This document shows, piece after piece, positions 56,046-63,420 of a stretch of DNA of 64,000 nt. This DNA comes from Pseudomonadota bacterium. GTDB lineage: Bacteria > Pseudomonadota > Gammaproteobacteria > Burkholderiales > Burkholderiaceae_C. The stretch lies in NCBI GenBank assembly GCA_021808525.1, contig JAKBBK010000007.1, forward strand, positions 16,335 through 80,334. Direction: 5' to 3'. The notes under the pieces were generated by a model. That model was given only the letters and a program-made list of their open reading frames with translations, did not search any database and had not been told where the DNA came from. Numbering within the stretch: the stretch's first letter is position 1; the number at the start of each line of letters is the position of its first letter. The translations under genes and the position numbers were made by a program.

Positions 56046-57887
56046 TCAGGCCTTGGGCATTTCGAGCTCGTGCGACTTGTGCAGCAGCGCCCAGTCCGCC
56101 TGTTCGCGCAGCGCCTCGATGCCAAGATCGCGCAGGATGCCGCGCAGGTGCGCGCGGCAGCGCGACTTCGCCTCGGCGTGGGGCAGCAGGGCCTGGTACA
56201 GAGCGCGCGCGGTGCCGAAGAGGTCGTGCATGCGCTGATGTTCGCGCACATCGTCGCGATATCCCGCGAACTCGAGGTAACCGGCCAGCAGCCCCGACCA
56301 CGCCGGCAAGAGCCCGAGGGTCACCACCAGCCAGGCCCTGGCCGGCGAATCGCCTCCGCCCAGTCCGTCGACATGGCCCAGCATCCCCGCGAGCACCAGC
56401 AGCGCCAGTCCCACGGCAGCGCGATAGGCCCACTTGGATACAGCCTGGATGCGGTTGACGACGGCTCGCCGGCGCCGCACGCTCTGCGTGAAATAGGCCA
56501 GCTGGTCCTCGAGCCAGGCGTTCAGGACCTCCGACAACGCGCTCTCCGATTCGTCGGGCCCAACCGGAACCAGCCCGGACAGAGCAGTACGCACCCATTG
56601 CAGGGTCGTGCCATGGCGTCTCAGGTAATGCTTCGATACGGGCTCGACGATGCCCCCCGCCACCCAGAAGGTCTGGACCCGAAGGCCCTCGGCGAGTACG
56701 CGCCAGTCGACCGCGCGTTCGTTGGCCTCGGTTCGCCGCAGGACTCTGACCTTCACACCGATCAGGCTCATCAGCCCCAGGTAGACGGCGAGCCAGTACC
56801 AGGCCGTGAAGACATGGGCCCAGGTCTCGAACACGGTGGCCAGCGCCACCGCCAGGATGAATATGTTGCGCACCTGCTTGCGCACATCGTGGATACCGCT
56901 GTTCGCCATGGCGTCGGCGGCCAGGAACCGTGCGTACAAGCTGCCGACCAGCGGCGAGACCCTGGACGTCGAGGCGGCCCGCCACTTGGCGGTGATCGCC
57001 ACCAGCGCCTCGGGCGGCGCAAGGTGCTCGCGCAGGCGCGCGTTGTAGGCGTCGAGTTCCTGCAGGTGCCGCAGTACGGATTCCCGCGGATCGTCAGGCA
57101 GCTTCGGCATCCACTCGCTGTCGCTGAAGGCCCATCGCGGAGCCTGCACGTCCTCCACGCCTGGCGGGCTGGGCTGGCTGCGGCGCCGGGTCGGGAGCCA
57201 GCAGACGATGCCGACCTGCGGTTGATCGAGCAGGCTGGCATCGAGCAGCCGGTCCAGGTGCTCGATGCCGTCGCCGTGTTCGTTGAGCAGGCGGATATCC
57301 CGGCGTGCGCTGACGATCTGGGCCGTCCCGCCGAGGCCGCGTGCAGGCTGACCGTCCCAGGCGGCGATCAGGATCTGGGCCCGACCCGCCAAGTGCAGCC
57401 CGGCCTGCGCGTACTGCAGATCACGCCCCAGTCCGGCTTGCGCGGCGCCCTCGGCGTCCACCCCGGCGACCCATGGCAGGGCACTGACCTGGCGCGCCCT
57501 GGCCAGGAGCGCATGAAATTCGTCGGCGGACTCCGGGAAATCCCGCTCGTACTCGGAGCACGGCAGCGGCAGCACCACGTCGAGGGCCAGTCCGCGTGCG
57601 AGCGCGGCCGCGGCGAACACGCGGTCCGCCCCCTCGGCCAGCGAACTGAGCGCCTGCAGCGGAGTGTGCGGGAGGCGCTCGGCGATGAGATCCAGGACCT
57701 TGCCGATGGCTTCCTGCAGCAGATGAGCGTCGGCCGGATCGCGGTGCCCGGTGACCGCGATCGTGACAGGGATGGCGAAGTCGTCGGCACCCGTGGGGCC
57801 TCTCACGGCAAAGTCGGGCTGTTGCGAGCGCTGCGATTCCATCAAATCGATCAGACTGGCTGGATCGTCGCGCGGGGCATGCGCCAC
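56046..57887 (-). CDS. SLOG-domain (nucleotide-sensor-like) protein fused to multi-TM (SLATT-like) region
   Basis: VTGHRDPADAHLLQEAIGKVLDLI...ALSSLAEGADRVFAAAALARGLALDVVLPLPCSEYERDF (SLOG), then hydrophobic segments IFILAVALATVF, WYWLAVYLGLMSLIGV, AAVGLALLVLAGMLG, AWLVVTLGLLPAWSGLLAGYLEF. Confidence 0.8.
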   Translation of the reverse strand: MAHAPRDDPASLIDLMESQRSQQPDFAVRGPTGADDFAIPVTIAVTGHRDPADAHLLQEAIGKVLDLIAERLPHTPLQALSSLAEGADRVFAAAALARGLALDVVLPLPCSEYERDFPESADEFHALLARARQVSALPWVAGVDAEGAAQAGLGRDLQYAQAGLHLAGRAQILIAAWDGQPARGLGGTAQIVSARRDIRLLNEHGDGIEHLDRLLDASLLDQPQVGIVCWLPTRRRSQPSPPGVEDVQAPRWAFSDSEWMPKLPDDPRESVLRHLQELDAYNARLREHLAPPEALVAITAKWRAASTSRVSPLVGSLYARFLAADAMANSGIHDVRKQVRNIFILAVALATVFETWAHVFTAWYWLAVYLGLMSLIGVKVRVLRRTEANERAVDWRVLAEGLRVQTFWVAGGIVEPVSKHYLRRHGTTLQWVRTALSGLVPVGPDESESALSEVLNAWLEDQLAYFTQSVRRRRAVVNRIQAVSKWAYRAAVGLALLVLAGMLGHVDGLGGGDSPARAWLVVTLGLLPAWSGLLAGYLEFAGYRDDVREHQRMHDLFGTARALYQALLPHAEAKSRCRAHLRGILRDLGIEALREQADWALLHKSHELEMPKA

Positions 57888-58445
57888 CGCCTGCCCGTCG
57901 GCGGCTCTTTCACATCAACGCAACGATCGAAACGGGAGAAATCCTGCCGAGCGCCGCCGAGATTGCGAAACGGTTGCCGCAGCATGGGTGGATGGGCAAA
58001 GTCTACGTGTCGTTACAGGCGCGGTGTCAAGGTGGCTTTCCTATTGTTTCTGTTCGCTACCGAATATCCCGGCTGATTATCCCCGACAACACCCTGGGAA
58101 TTTGTCTTCCGGCGCCGGCATTTCTGGTCAATCTCCAGCGACCGGGGGAGGAGCCTGTGGCCCCTTCGGGTTCATGCTCAGCCCGACTTGAGCATCGCTG
58201 GCTTCAGGCTGCCGTGAGGCTCGATCGGCAACGACCAGGCGCTCAGTCCATGGCCCTTGAACGGGCGGATTTTCTCCTGTTGCTTGAGATGCTTCGGGTC
58301 CGCTCGCGAATCCATCCGACTTTCTCGGAACTGGATTGATTTGAAAGCGGGGATCTTCGGACTTTGGTCCAGTAGCATGGCTGATGGCGCAGTCATGAAG
58401 CTTGGCTTCCAACGCCTGCGGACCGTCCCCACGACATTAGCTAAG

Positions 58446-58464
58446 CTAGGCTAGACTAGCCTAG
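58446..58464. promoter_or_regulatory. perfect palindrome, candidate autoregulatory operator of the phd-vapC module
   Basis: CTAGGCTAG-A-CTAGCCTAG, 9-bp perfect arms, 30 bp upstream of the antitoxin start. Confidence 0.8.
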
Positions 58465-58493
58465 AACATAATGTGTGATTGCCGGGAGACGCC

Positions 58494-58742
58494 ATGCATA
58501 CCGTGAACATGTTCGATGCCAAGTCCTCGCTGTCACGCCTGGTCGACGCCATCGAACAAGGCCGTGAACGGGAGATCGTGATCGCGCGCAACGGACGACC
58601 CGCGGCGAAGCTTGTCGCCGTGGGCGAACCGACGCCGGGAACCCGTCTGGGCGTCGCCAAAGGCCGCTTCGAAGTGCCCGAGGACATCGACGCCCACAAC
58701 GCCGAGGTGGCTCGACGGTTCGGCCTGCCTCCAGCGCCATGA
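58494..58742 (+). CDS. type II antitoxin, Phd/YefM family
   Basis: MHTVNMFDAKSSLSRLVDAIEQGREREIVIARNGRPAAKLVAV. Confidence 0.92.
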   Translation: MHTVNMFDAKSSLSRLVDAIEQGREREIVIARNGRPAAKLVAVGEPTPGTRLGVAKGRFEVPEDIDAHNAEVARRFGLPPAP

Positions 58743-59125
58743 ACCTGCTGCTGGATACCCATGTGGCGCTGTGGGCCATCACCGACAGTCCCAGGCTCAC
58801 GGCTCGCGCGCGAGAGCTGATCGCTTCGCCGCGCTCGTCCATCTGGGTCAGCGCGGCGACCCTCTGGGAGATCACGATCAAGCACGCACTGCATCGCGGC
58901 GACATGCCGGTGTCCGGCCAGGATGCCCTGCGCTACTTCCGCGAGGCTGGCTACCGGCTGCTGCCCATCGAGCCCGAGCATGCCGCCGCGCTCGCGGAGC
59001 TCGCGCCACACCACCAGGACCCCTTCGACCGCATGCTGGTCGCGCAGGCGCTGACCGAGCCGATGCGACTGCTCACGCACGACGCCCTCGTGGCTCGCTA
59101 CAGCGACTCGATCATCGCCGTGTGA
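58739..59125 (+). CDS. vapC: type II toxin, PIN/VapC family
   Basis: MNLLLDTHVALWAI, SAATLWEITIK, HHQDPFDRMLVAQAL acidic residues; 4-nt overlap with antitoxin. Confidence 0.93.
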   Translation: MNLLLDTHVALWAITDSPRLTARARELIASPRSSIWVSAATLWEITIKHALHRGDMPVSGQDALRYFREAGYRLLPIEPEHAAALAELAPHHQDPFDRMLVAQALTEPMRLLTHDALVARYSDSIIAV

Positions 59126-59171
59126 TCAAAACCCTCGCCATGCATGCGGGTATACGGTCGCATCGCACCGC

Positions 59172-59290
59172 CCGTTCCGCCATGCGACCAAGCCCGGGAA
59201 GGTGACCGTGCCGTACCCGAAGAAGGACCAGCCGCTGCCGACCGCGCGCTCGATCATGAAGCAGGCCGGGATCGAATCCCAGGAGACCCG
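59172..59290 (+). pseudogene. hicA remnant (C-terminal piece)
   Basis: Translation from 59175: FRHATKPGKVTVPYPKKDQPLPTARSIMKQAGIE, the HicA C-terminal motif, with no N-terminal half in frame. Confidence 0.7.
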
Positions 59291-59390
59291 ATGCTCTACC
59301 CCGCCTACGTCCACATCGGAGACGACCAGCACGCCCACGGCGTGACCTTCCCCGATTTTCCGGGTTGTTGCTCGGCCGCGGACACGTGCA
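59291..59390 (+). pseudogene. hicB remnant (N-terminal piece)
   Basis: MLYPAYVHIGDDQHAHGVTFPDFPGCCSAAD is a HicB N-terminus; homology ends abruptly near 59390. Confidence 0.7.
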
Positions 59391-59400
59391 TCAATGATGG

Positions 59401-59434
59401 TGGCTCGCCGACCAGGGCGAATCTGGGCACTGGA
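59401..59434. repeat. 34-bp direct repeat, copy A
   Basis: tggctcgccgaccagggcgaatctgggcactgga; 32/34 identical to 60467..60500. Confidence 0.85.
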
Positions 59435-59501
59435 CTCTCACCCTACCAACACATCGCCACCCGGGTGGGATGCACCCGAGTGGCTAACGGTAAAGGTCGC
59501 T

Positions 59502-59522
59502 TGTCAGGACACTGTCCGGACA
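59502..59522. promoter_or_regulatory. tandem TGTC(A/C)GGACA boxes, candidate operator for the DUF1778-GNAT module
   Basis: tgtcaggaca-c-tgtccggaca, 40 bp upstream of antitoxin start. Confidence 0.65.
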
Positions 59523-59562
59523 CATAGAATGAAGGCATCCAAGACAAGACCGAAGGGGTCCC

Positions 59563-59841
59563 ATGAACACCCTGAATCTTTCCAAGACCGAACGCATTGA
59601 CGTTCGTGCAAGCACGCCGGTCAAGCAGCTGCTGCAGGAGGCCGCGCGCGCCTGCCACAAGAACGTCAGTGAGTTCCTGCTCGACGCAGGCGTGACGGCG
59701 GCCGCGCAGACGCTGGCGGATCGTCGCCGGTTCGTGCTCGACGAGGCGCAGTGGCAGGCGTTCCAGGACGCGCTGGATCGTCCAGTGCAAAACAAGCCGC
59801 GCCTGAAGACGTTGCTGCGTGAACCCGGGGTGCTGGGTTGA
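59563..59841 (+). CDS. DUF1778 (TacA-like) antitoxin
   Basis: KTERIDVRASTPVKQLLQEAARACHKNVSEFLLDAGVTAAAQTLADRRRFVLDEAQWQAFQDALDRP. Confidence 0.92.
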   Translation: MNTLNLSKTERIDVRASTPVKQLLQEAARACHKNVSEFLLDAGVTAAAQTLADRRRFVLDEAQWQAFQDALDRPVQNKPRLKTLLREPGVLG

Positions 59842-60341
59842 GCAGTGGCTACGCGCCCGTTCGCAAGCTGCTTGTTACGGATCAGGTCGATGCCTTCGAC
59901 TGCGGCCAGGCCGCGCTGAACCAGTTCCTGCAGCGCTATGCGCTCGTCAATCAGAAGGCCAACAGCGCGCAGACCTACGTCTGCTGCCACGGTGATGTGG
60001 TGGTCGGCTTCTACAGCCTCGCCGTCGGTAGTGTCGATCCGGACACCGCGCCATCAAGAGTGATGAAGGGACTGGCGCGCCACCCGGTACCGGTCATGAT
60101 CCTGGCCCGACTCGCGGTGGACAAGGAGCATCAGCGTAAAGGCCTGGGCCAGGCATTGCTCAAGGACGTGCTGCTGCGCACCGCACAGGCCGCCGACATC
60201 GCCGGCATCCGTTGCCTGCTGGTGCATGCCAAGGATGATACGGCGCGGCTCTGGTACGAGTCCTGGGAATTCGAGCCTAGCCCGACCGATCCTTATCACC
60301 TGTTCCTGATGCTCAAGGATCTCAAGGGCATGTTGAGCTGA
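59838..60341 (+). CDS. GNAT acetyltransferase toxin (TacT/AtaT-like)
   Basis: FDCGQAALNQFLQRYA, VVGFYSLAVG, LARLAVDKEHQRKGLGQALLKDVL; TTG start overlapping antitoxin stop. Confidence 0.92.
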   Translation: MSSGYAPVRKLLVTDQVDAFDCGQAALNQFLQRYALVNQKANSAQTYVCCHGDVVVGFYSLAVGSVDPDTAPSRVMKGLARHPVPVMILARLAVDKEHQRKGLGQALLKDVLLRTAQAADIAGIRCLLVHAKDDTARLWYESWEFEPSPTDPYHLFLMLKDLKGMLS

Positions 60342-60432
60342 GGTGGTGTCTCCACCTCAGAGCCCGACTCTCTCGCGCTGCTCATCCCACAGCGCCGGCG
60401 GATTGACCGCCAGATCGGACGGCGAAATGAAA

Positions 60433-60460
60433 ACGGCCCCTGCATCGCTGCAAGGGCCGT
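60433..60460 (-). terminator. intrinsic terminator (minus strand)
   Basis: ACGGCCC-loop-GGGCCGT with T-rich tract on the minus strand. Confidence 0.65.
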
Positions 60461-60466
60461 CGAATG

Positions 60467-60500
60467 TGGCTCGCCAACCAGGGCGAATCCGGGCACTGGA
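60467..60500. repeat. 34-bp direct repeat, copy B
   Basis: tggctcgccaaccagggcgaatccgggcactgga; see 59401..59434. Confidence 0.85.
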
Positions 60501-60565
60501 GCGTCACGCTCGCTTCAGCGCCCTGAGGCACACGACCGGAACGCCCTTACGCCCTCGCGTCGCGC

Positions 60566-60847
60566 TCAAGCCGCAAGTTCCCGCAAGATCTCCGGATGGC
60601 GCGTTGCAACGATCATCAACGTTTGCGCCGCACCGGACGGCTTGCGTCGGCCCTGCTCCCACTCCTGGAGCGTGCGCACCGATACCCCCATGAGTGCGGC
60701 GAATTTCGACTGCGAGAGTCCCGAGGCAGCTCGCGCCTGGGCAACCGGCGAATGAACGACGGCACCCTGCCCGGCTCGCATCTGCTTGACCGATTCGAGC
60801 AGCTTGTGCCCGAGCTCCTCTCCGGTCATGACGTCACGCTTGGACAT
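60566..60847 (-). CDS. XRE-family HigA-like antitoxin
   Basis: MSKRDVMTGEELGHKLLESVKQM...ARAASGLSQSKFAALMGVSVRTLQEWEQGRRKPSGAAQTLM. Confidence 0.9.
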   Translation of the reverse strand: MSKRDVMTGEELGHKLLESVKQMRAGQGAVVHSPVAQARAASGLSQSKFAALMGVSVRTLQEWEQGRRKPSGAAQTLMIVATRHPEILRELAA

Positions 60848-61152
60848 GGTCGATTTCCTCCTTGATGGCCTTGAGGATGTCGGCGGGAATGGTACCGCGC
60901 ACGGCCTTCGCATAGATGACCAGAAGGAAGATCACGCCGCTTTCCAGTCGGTTCGTAGATCACACGAACTCCGCCGCGCTTGCCAGTGCCCGAGCGGCTC
61001 CACCGTACCTTGCGACATCCGCCCGAACCCGGGATAACGTCACCTGCCAACGGGTTCGTGGCAAGCCACGCGCAGAACTCGCCACGCTCATCCTCGGTCC
61101 AGATCGACTTGGCGTCAGAGCCGAAAAGCGGTGTCTCGACGACGGTGTACAT
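60834..61152 (-). pseudogene. RelE/HigB-type toxin with frameshift
   Basis: MYTVVETPLFGSDAKSIWTEDERGEFCAWLATNPLAGDVIPGSGGCRKVRWSRSGTGKRGGVRVIY then the natural continuation NRLESGVIFLLVIYAKAVRGTIPADILKAIKEEIDHVQA* is in another frame; break near 60955. Confidence 0.8.
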
Positions 61153-61243
61153 GGCACGCATCATACGTCATTGACGTATGCAAACAGCTTTCGGAAGCAA
61201 CATCCATGCGCCAGCCATGGTGATGAGGCGGTCTGGTTGCGCT

Positions 61244-61657
61244 TCAGGAGCGACCTCGACCTGACGCTCCTGCCCCGCGCCCCACTCCCTCAGCGAGAAG
61301 CATTGTGATCAACGTATTGAGCGACGTTCCCTCCGACCGGGCGCGTGCGACCAGCTCTGCATGGAGACTGCGCGGCAACCTCTGCACCAGCTTCACCGGT
61401 TCCGGCGTTTGTCCGTGACGCGTCGGCTTCGGGATGGGCTTGCCCATATCGGCGCGGGCGGACATCCAGGCCGAGAACGCATCGCGACCGTTGGCGATGG
61501 TCTCCTCGATCGTCTCGCCGTCAGACATGCAACCCGGAAGGTCGGGAAACGTGATGATGAATCCGCCGCCATCCTCCTCGGTCAGCGGTTCGACGATGTG
61601 CGGATAGGCCTCGAAGGCATACGGCGCCTCGACATGCGCGATCTTGATGTCGATCAT
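61244..61657 (-). CDS. hicB: HicB-family antitoxin
   Basis: YPHIVEPLTEEDGGGFIITFPDLPGCMSDGETIEETIANGRDAFSAWM. Confidence 0.92.
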   Translation of the reverse strand: MIDIKIAHVEAPYAFEAYPHIVEPLTEEDGGGFIITFPDLPGCMSDGETIEETIANGRDAFSAWMSARADMGKPIPKPTRHGQTPEPVKLVQRLPRSLHAELVARARSEGTSLNTLITMLLAEGVGRGAGASGRGRS

Positions 61658-61899
61658 GGCTGTGACTCCCTCACCTTGTCGCACAGTGCGACGAAATGGC
61701 GGATGTAGATGGGCTTGATCGGGCGATGCGCCGGAATGCAGACATCCTCATCGACGCCGGGGTACGAGAACACATGATGACCGCCACTCTCATTGCGACA
61801 GCTCAACCCCAGGCGCGCTGCGATCGACTTCACCTCATCGATACGCCAATCACGCGGATTGTTGCGCATGCGCTCCAGAGCCTTCTCATGCCTGACCAT
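61654..61899 (-). CDS. hicA: HicA-family mRNA interferase toxin
   Basis: LGLSCRNESGGHHVFSYPG...PAHRPIKPIYIRHFVALCDKV; catalytic His region; overlaps hicB start. Confidence 0.88.
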   Translation of the reverse strand: MVRHEKALERMRNNPRDWRIDEVKSIAARLGLSCRNESGGHHVFSYPGVDEDVCIPAHRPIKPIYIRHFVALCDKVRESQP

Positions 61900-61906
61900 G
61901 CGCGAA

Positions 61907-61926
61907 TAGTATCACCTGCGACACTA
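61907..61926. promoter_or_regulatory. inverted repeat upstream of hicAB, candidate operator
   Basis: TAGTATC-N6-GACACTA (one mismatch) 8 bp from the hicA start codon. Confidence 0.5.
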
Positions 61927-62005
61927 TCTTGCAGAGCGAGGCGAGGCGAGGCGCCACGCCTGCGTGGCGGCAATCAGTCACGTTCGCGTCACGGTGGCGC
62001 CCAAA

Positions 62006-62035
62006 GAAAAGGGCCTCGCATCACTGCAAGGCCCT
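62006..62035 (-). terminator. intrinsic terminator downstream of tRNA-Asn
   Basis: Minus strand AGGGCCT-loop-AGGCCCT then TTTTCTTT. Confidence 0.8.
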
Positions 62036-62042
62036 GAATTTA

Positions 62043-62118
62043 TGGCTCCCCGACCTGGGCTCGAACCAGGGACCTACGGATTAACAGTCCGGCGCTCTAC
62101 CGACTGAGCTATCGGGGA
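62043..62118 (-). tRNA. tRNA-Asn (anticodon GTT)
   Basis: Minus strand TCCCCGATAGCTCAGTCGGTAGAGCGCCGGACTGTTAATCCGTAGGTCCCTGGTTCGAGCCCAGGTCGGGGAGCCA. Confidence 0.97.
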
Positions 62119-62175
62119 ACAAGCCGCTCAGTATAAAGCGAATTTCCCGGGGCCGGCAAGGCCCCGGCGGAAGCT

Positions 62176-62802
62176 TCAGTCCTGCGCCGCCGGCGATGCG
62201 AGCATGCGTTGCACATAGCGCGCGATCAGGTCGACTTCCAGGTTCACCGTGCCGCCCTCGCGCAACTCATGCAGATTGGTGTGCTCGAGGGTGTGGGGAA
62301 TCAGGTTGATGTGGATGCGCGCGCTGCCGCCGGCGCAGTCCTCGACGCGGTTGACGGTCAGGCTCACGCCGTTGACCACCACCGAGCCCTTGTAGGCGAA
62401 AAAGCTCGCCAGCCCGGCCGGGGCGGCCACCACCAGGTGGCGCGACTCTCCCGCCGGCTCGAAGCCCTGCACCCGGCCGACGGCGTCGACGTGGCCGGTC
62501 ACCAGGTGGCCGCCCAGGCGCGTGGACAGGGTCAGCGACTGCTCCAGGTTGAGCAGGCTGCCCTGCCGGTCCAGCCCGCAGGTGCGCCGCAGGCTCTCGG
62601 CGGAAACGTCGAAGCTGAAATGCGCCGGACCCATCTCCACCACGGTCATGCAGGCGCCGCTGCAGCAGATGCTGTCGCCCAGCGCGGCGCCGTCCAGCCA
62701 GCCGGGGGGCGTGGAGACCCTCACGCGCAGGCCCGCCCCCTCTCCGGGCAGCGCCGAGGTGGATTCGATGCGCCCGAGCGCGGTGATGATTCCGGTGAAC
62801 AT
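62176..62802 (-). CDS. ribE: riboflavin synthase, alpha chain
   Basis: MFTGIITALGRI, GDSICCSGACMTVV, GGHLVTGHVDAVG, VNGVSLTVN. Confidence 0.95.
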   Translation of the reverse strand: MFTGIITALGRIESTSALPGEGAGLRVRVSTPPGWLDGAALGDSICCSGACMTVVEMGPAHFSFDVSAESLRRTCGLDRQGSLLNLEQSLTLSTRLGGHLVTGHVDAVGRVQGFEPAGESRHLVVAAPAGLASFFAYKGSVVVNGVSLTVNRVEDCAGGSARIHINLIPHTLEHTNLHELREGGTVNLEVDLIARYVQRMLASPAAQD

Positions 62803-62841
62803 GACAGGCGGCTCCTGGACGGGCTCATTACACTGCGGGGC

Positions 62842-63279
62842 ATGTTAGCGACCACCTCCGCCCCTTGCGATGCATTCGCCAGATTCGTCCTGCCGCTGCG
62901 GGTGTACTGGGAAGACACCGATGCCGGCGGCGTCGTGTACTACGCCAACTACCTCAAGTTCTGCGAGCGCGCCCGCAGCGAATGGCTGCGCAGCCTGGGC
63001 GTGGACCAGCAGCGCCTGGCGCAGACCGAGGGGCTGATGTTCGTGGTCAGCACCGCCGAGGTGCGTTACCTGAGCCCGGCGCGCCTGGACGACGCCTTGC
63101 TGGTGGGCGTGGATTTCGGCGCGCGCGGCGCCGCCAGCCTGGAGTTCGTGCAACAGGTGCGGCGCGACGACCCGGCGCGCACCCTGCTGGCCGAGGCGCG
63201 CGTGCTGGTGGCCTGCGTGCAGGCGCAGAGCTTTCGCCCCCAGCGCATGCCGGAGCTCATCCGGCGCGCAGTGGGCTGA
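62842..63279 (+). CDS. ybgC: Tol-Pal associated acyl-CoA thioesterase
   Basis: LRVYWEDTDAGGVVYYANYLKFCERARSEWLRSLG hotdog-fold motif; followed by tolQ. Confidence 0.93.
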   Translation: MLATTSAPCDAFARFVLPLRVYWEDTDAGGVVYYANYLKFCERARSEWLRSLGVDQQRLAQTEGLMFVVSTAEVRYLSPARLDDALLVGVDFGARGAASLEFVQQVRRDDPARTLLAEARVLVACVQAQSFRPQRMPELIRRAVG

Positions 63280-63420
63280 GGGCCCGCGGCGCCCAGGTCA
63301 GGGCTGCCGCAGCCGCACAGGTGGGAGGCGGCCGCGGGCGCCGAGGCACAATAGAGGGTGCGCGGCGCGCCCCGTCCGGGCTCGACTCCGCGACCCGCCT
63401 TCCCTGACCGTCAATTGCGC

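Noticed and set aside
54555-58076. 1173-aa plus-strand ORF opposite the TIR and SLOG genes
   Set aside because: Antisense artefact of high GC; minus-strand frames carry TIR and SLOG signatures and tight coupling.
58178-58432. 84-aa minus-strand ORF in the gap upstream of the SLOG gene
   Set aside because: No recognisable domain, overlapping ORFs in other frames; could be a gene fragment but I cannot support it.
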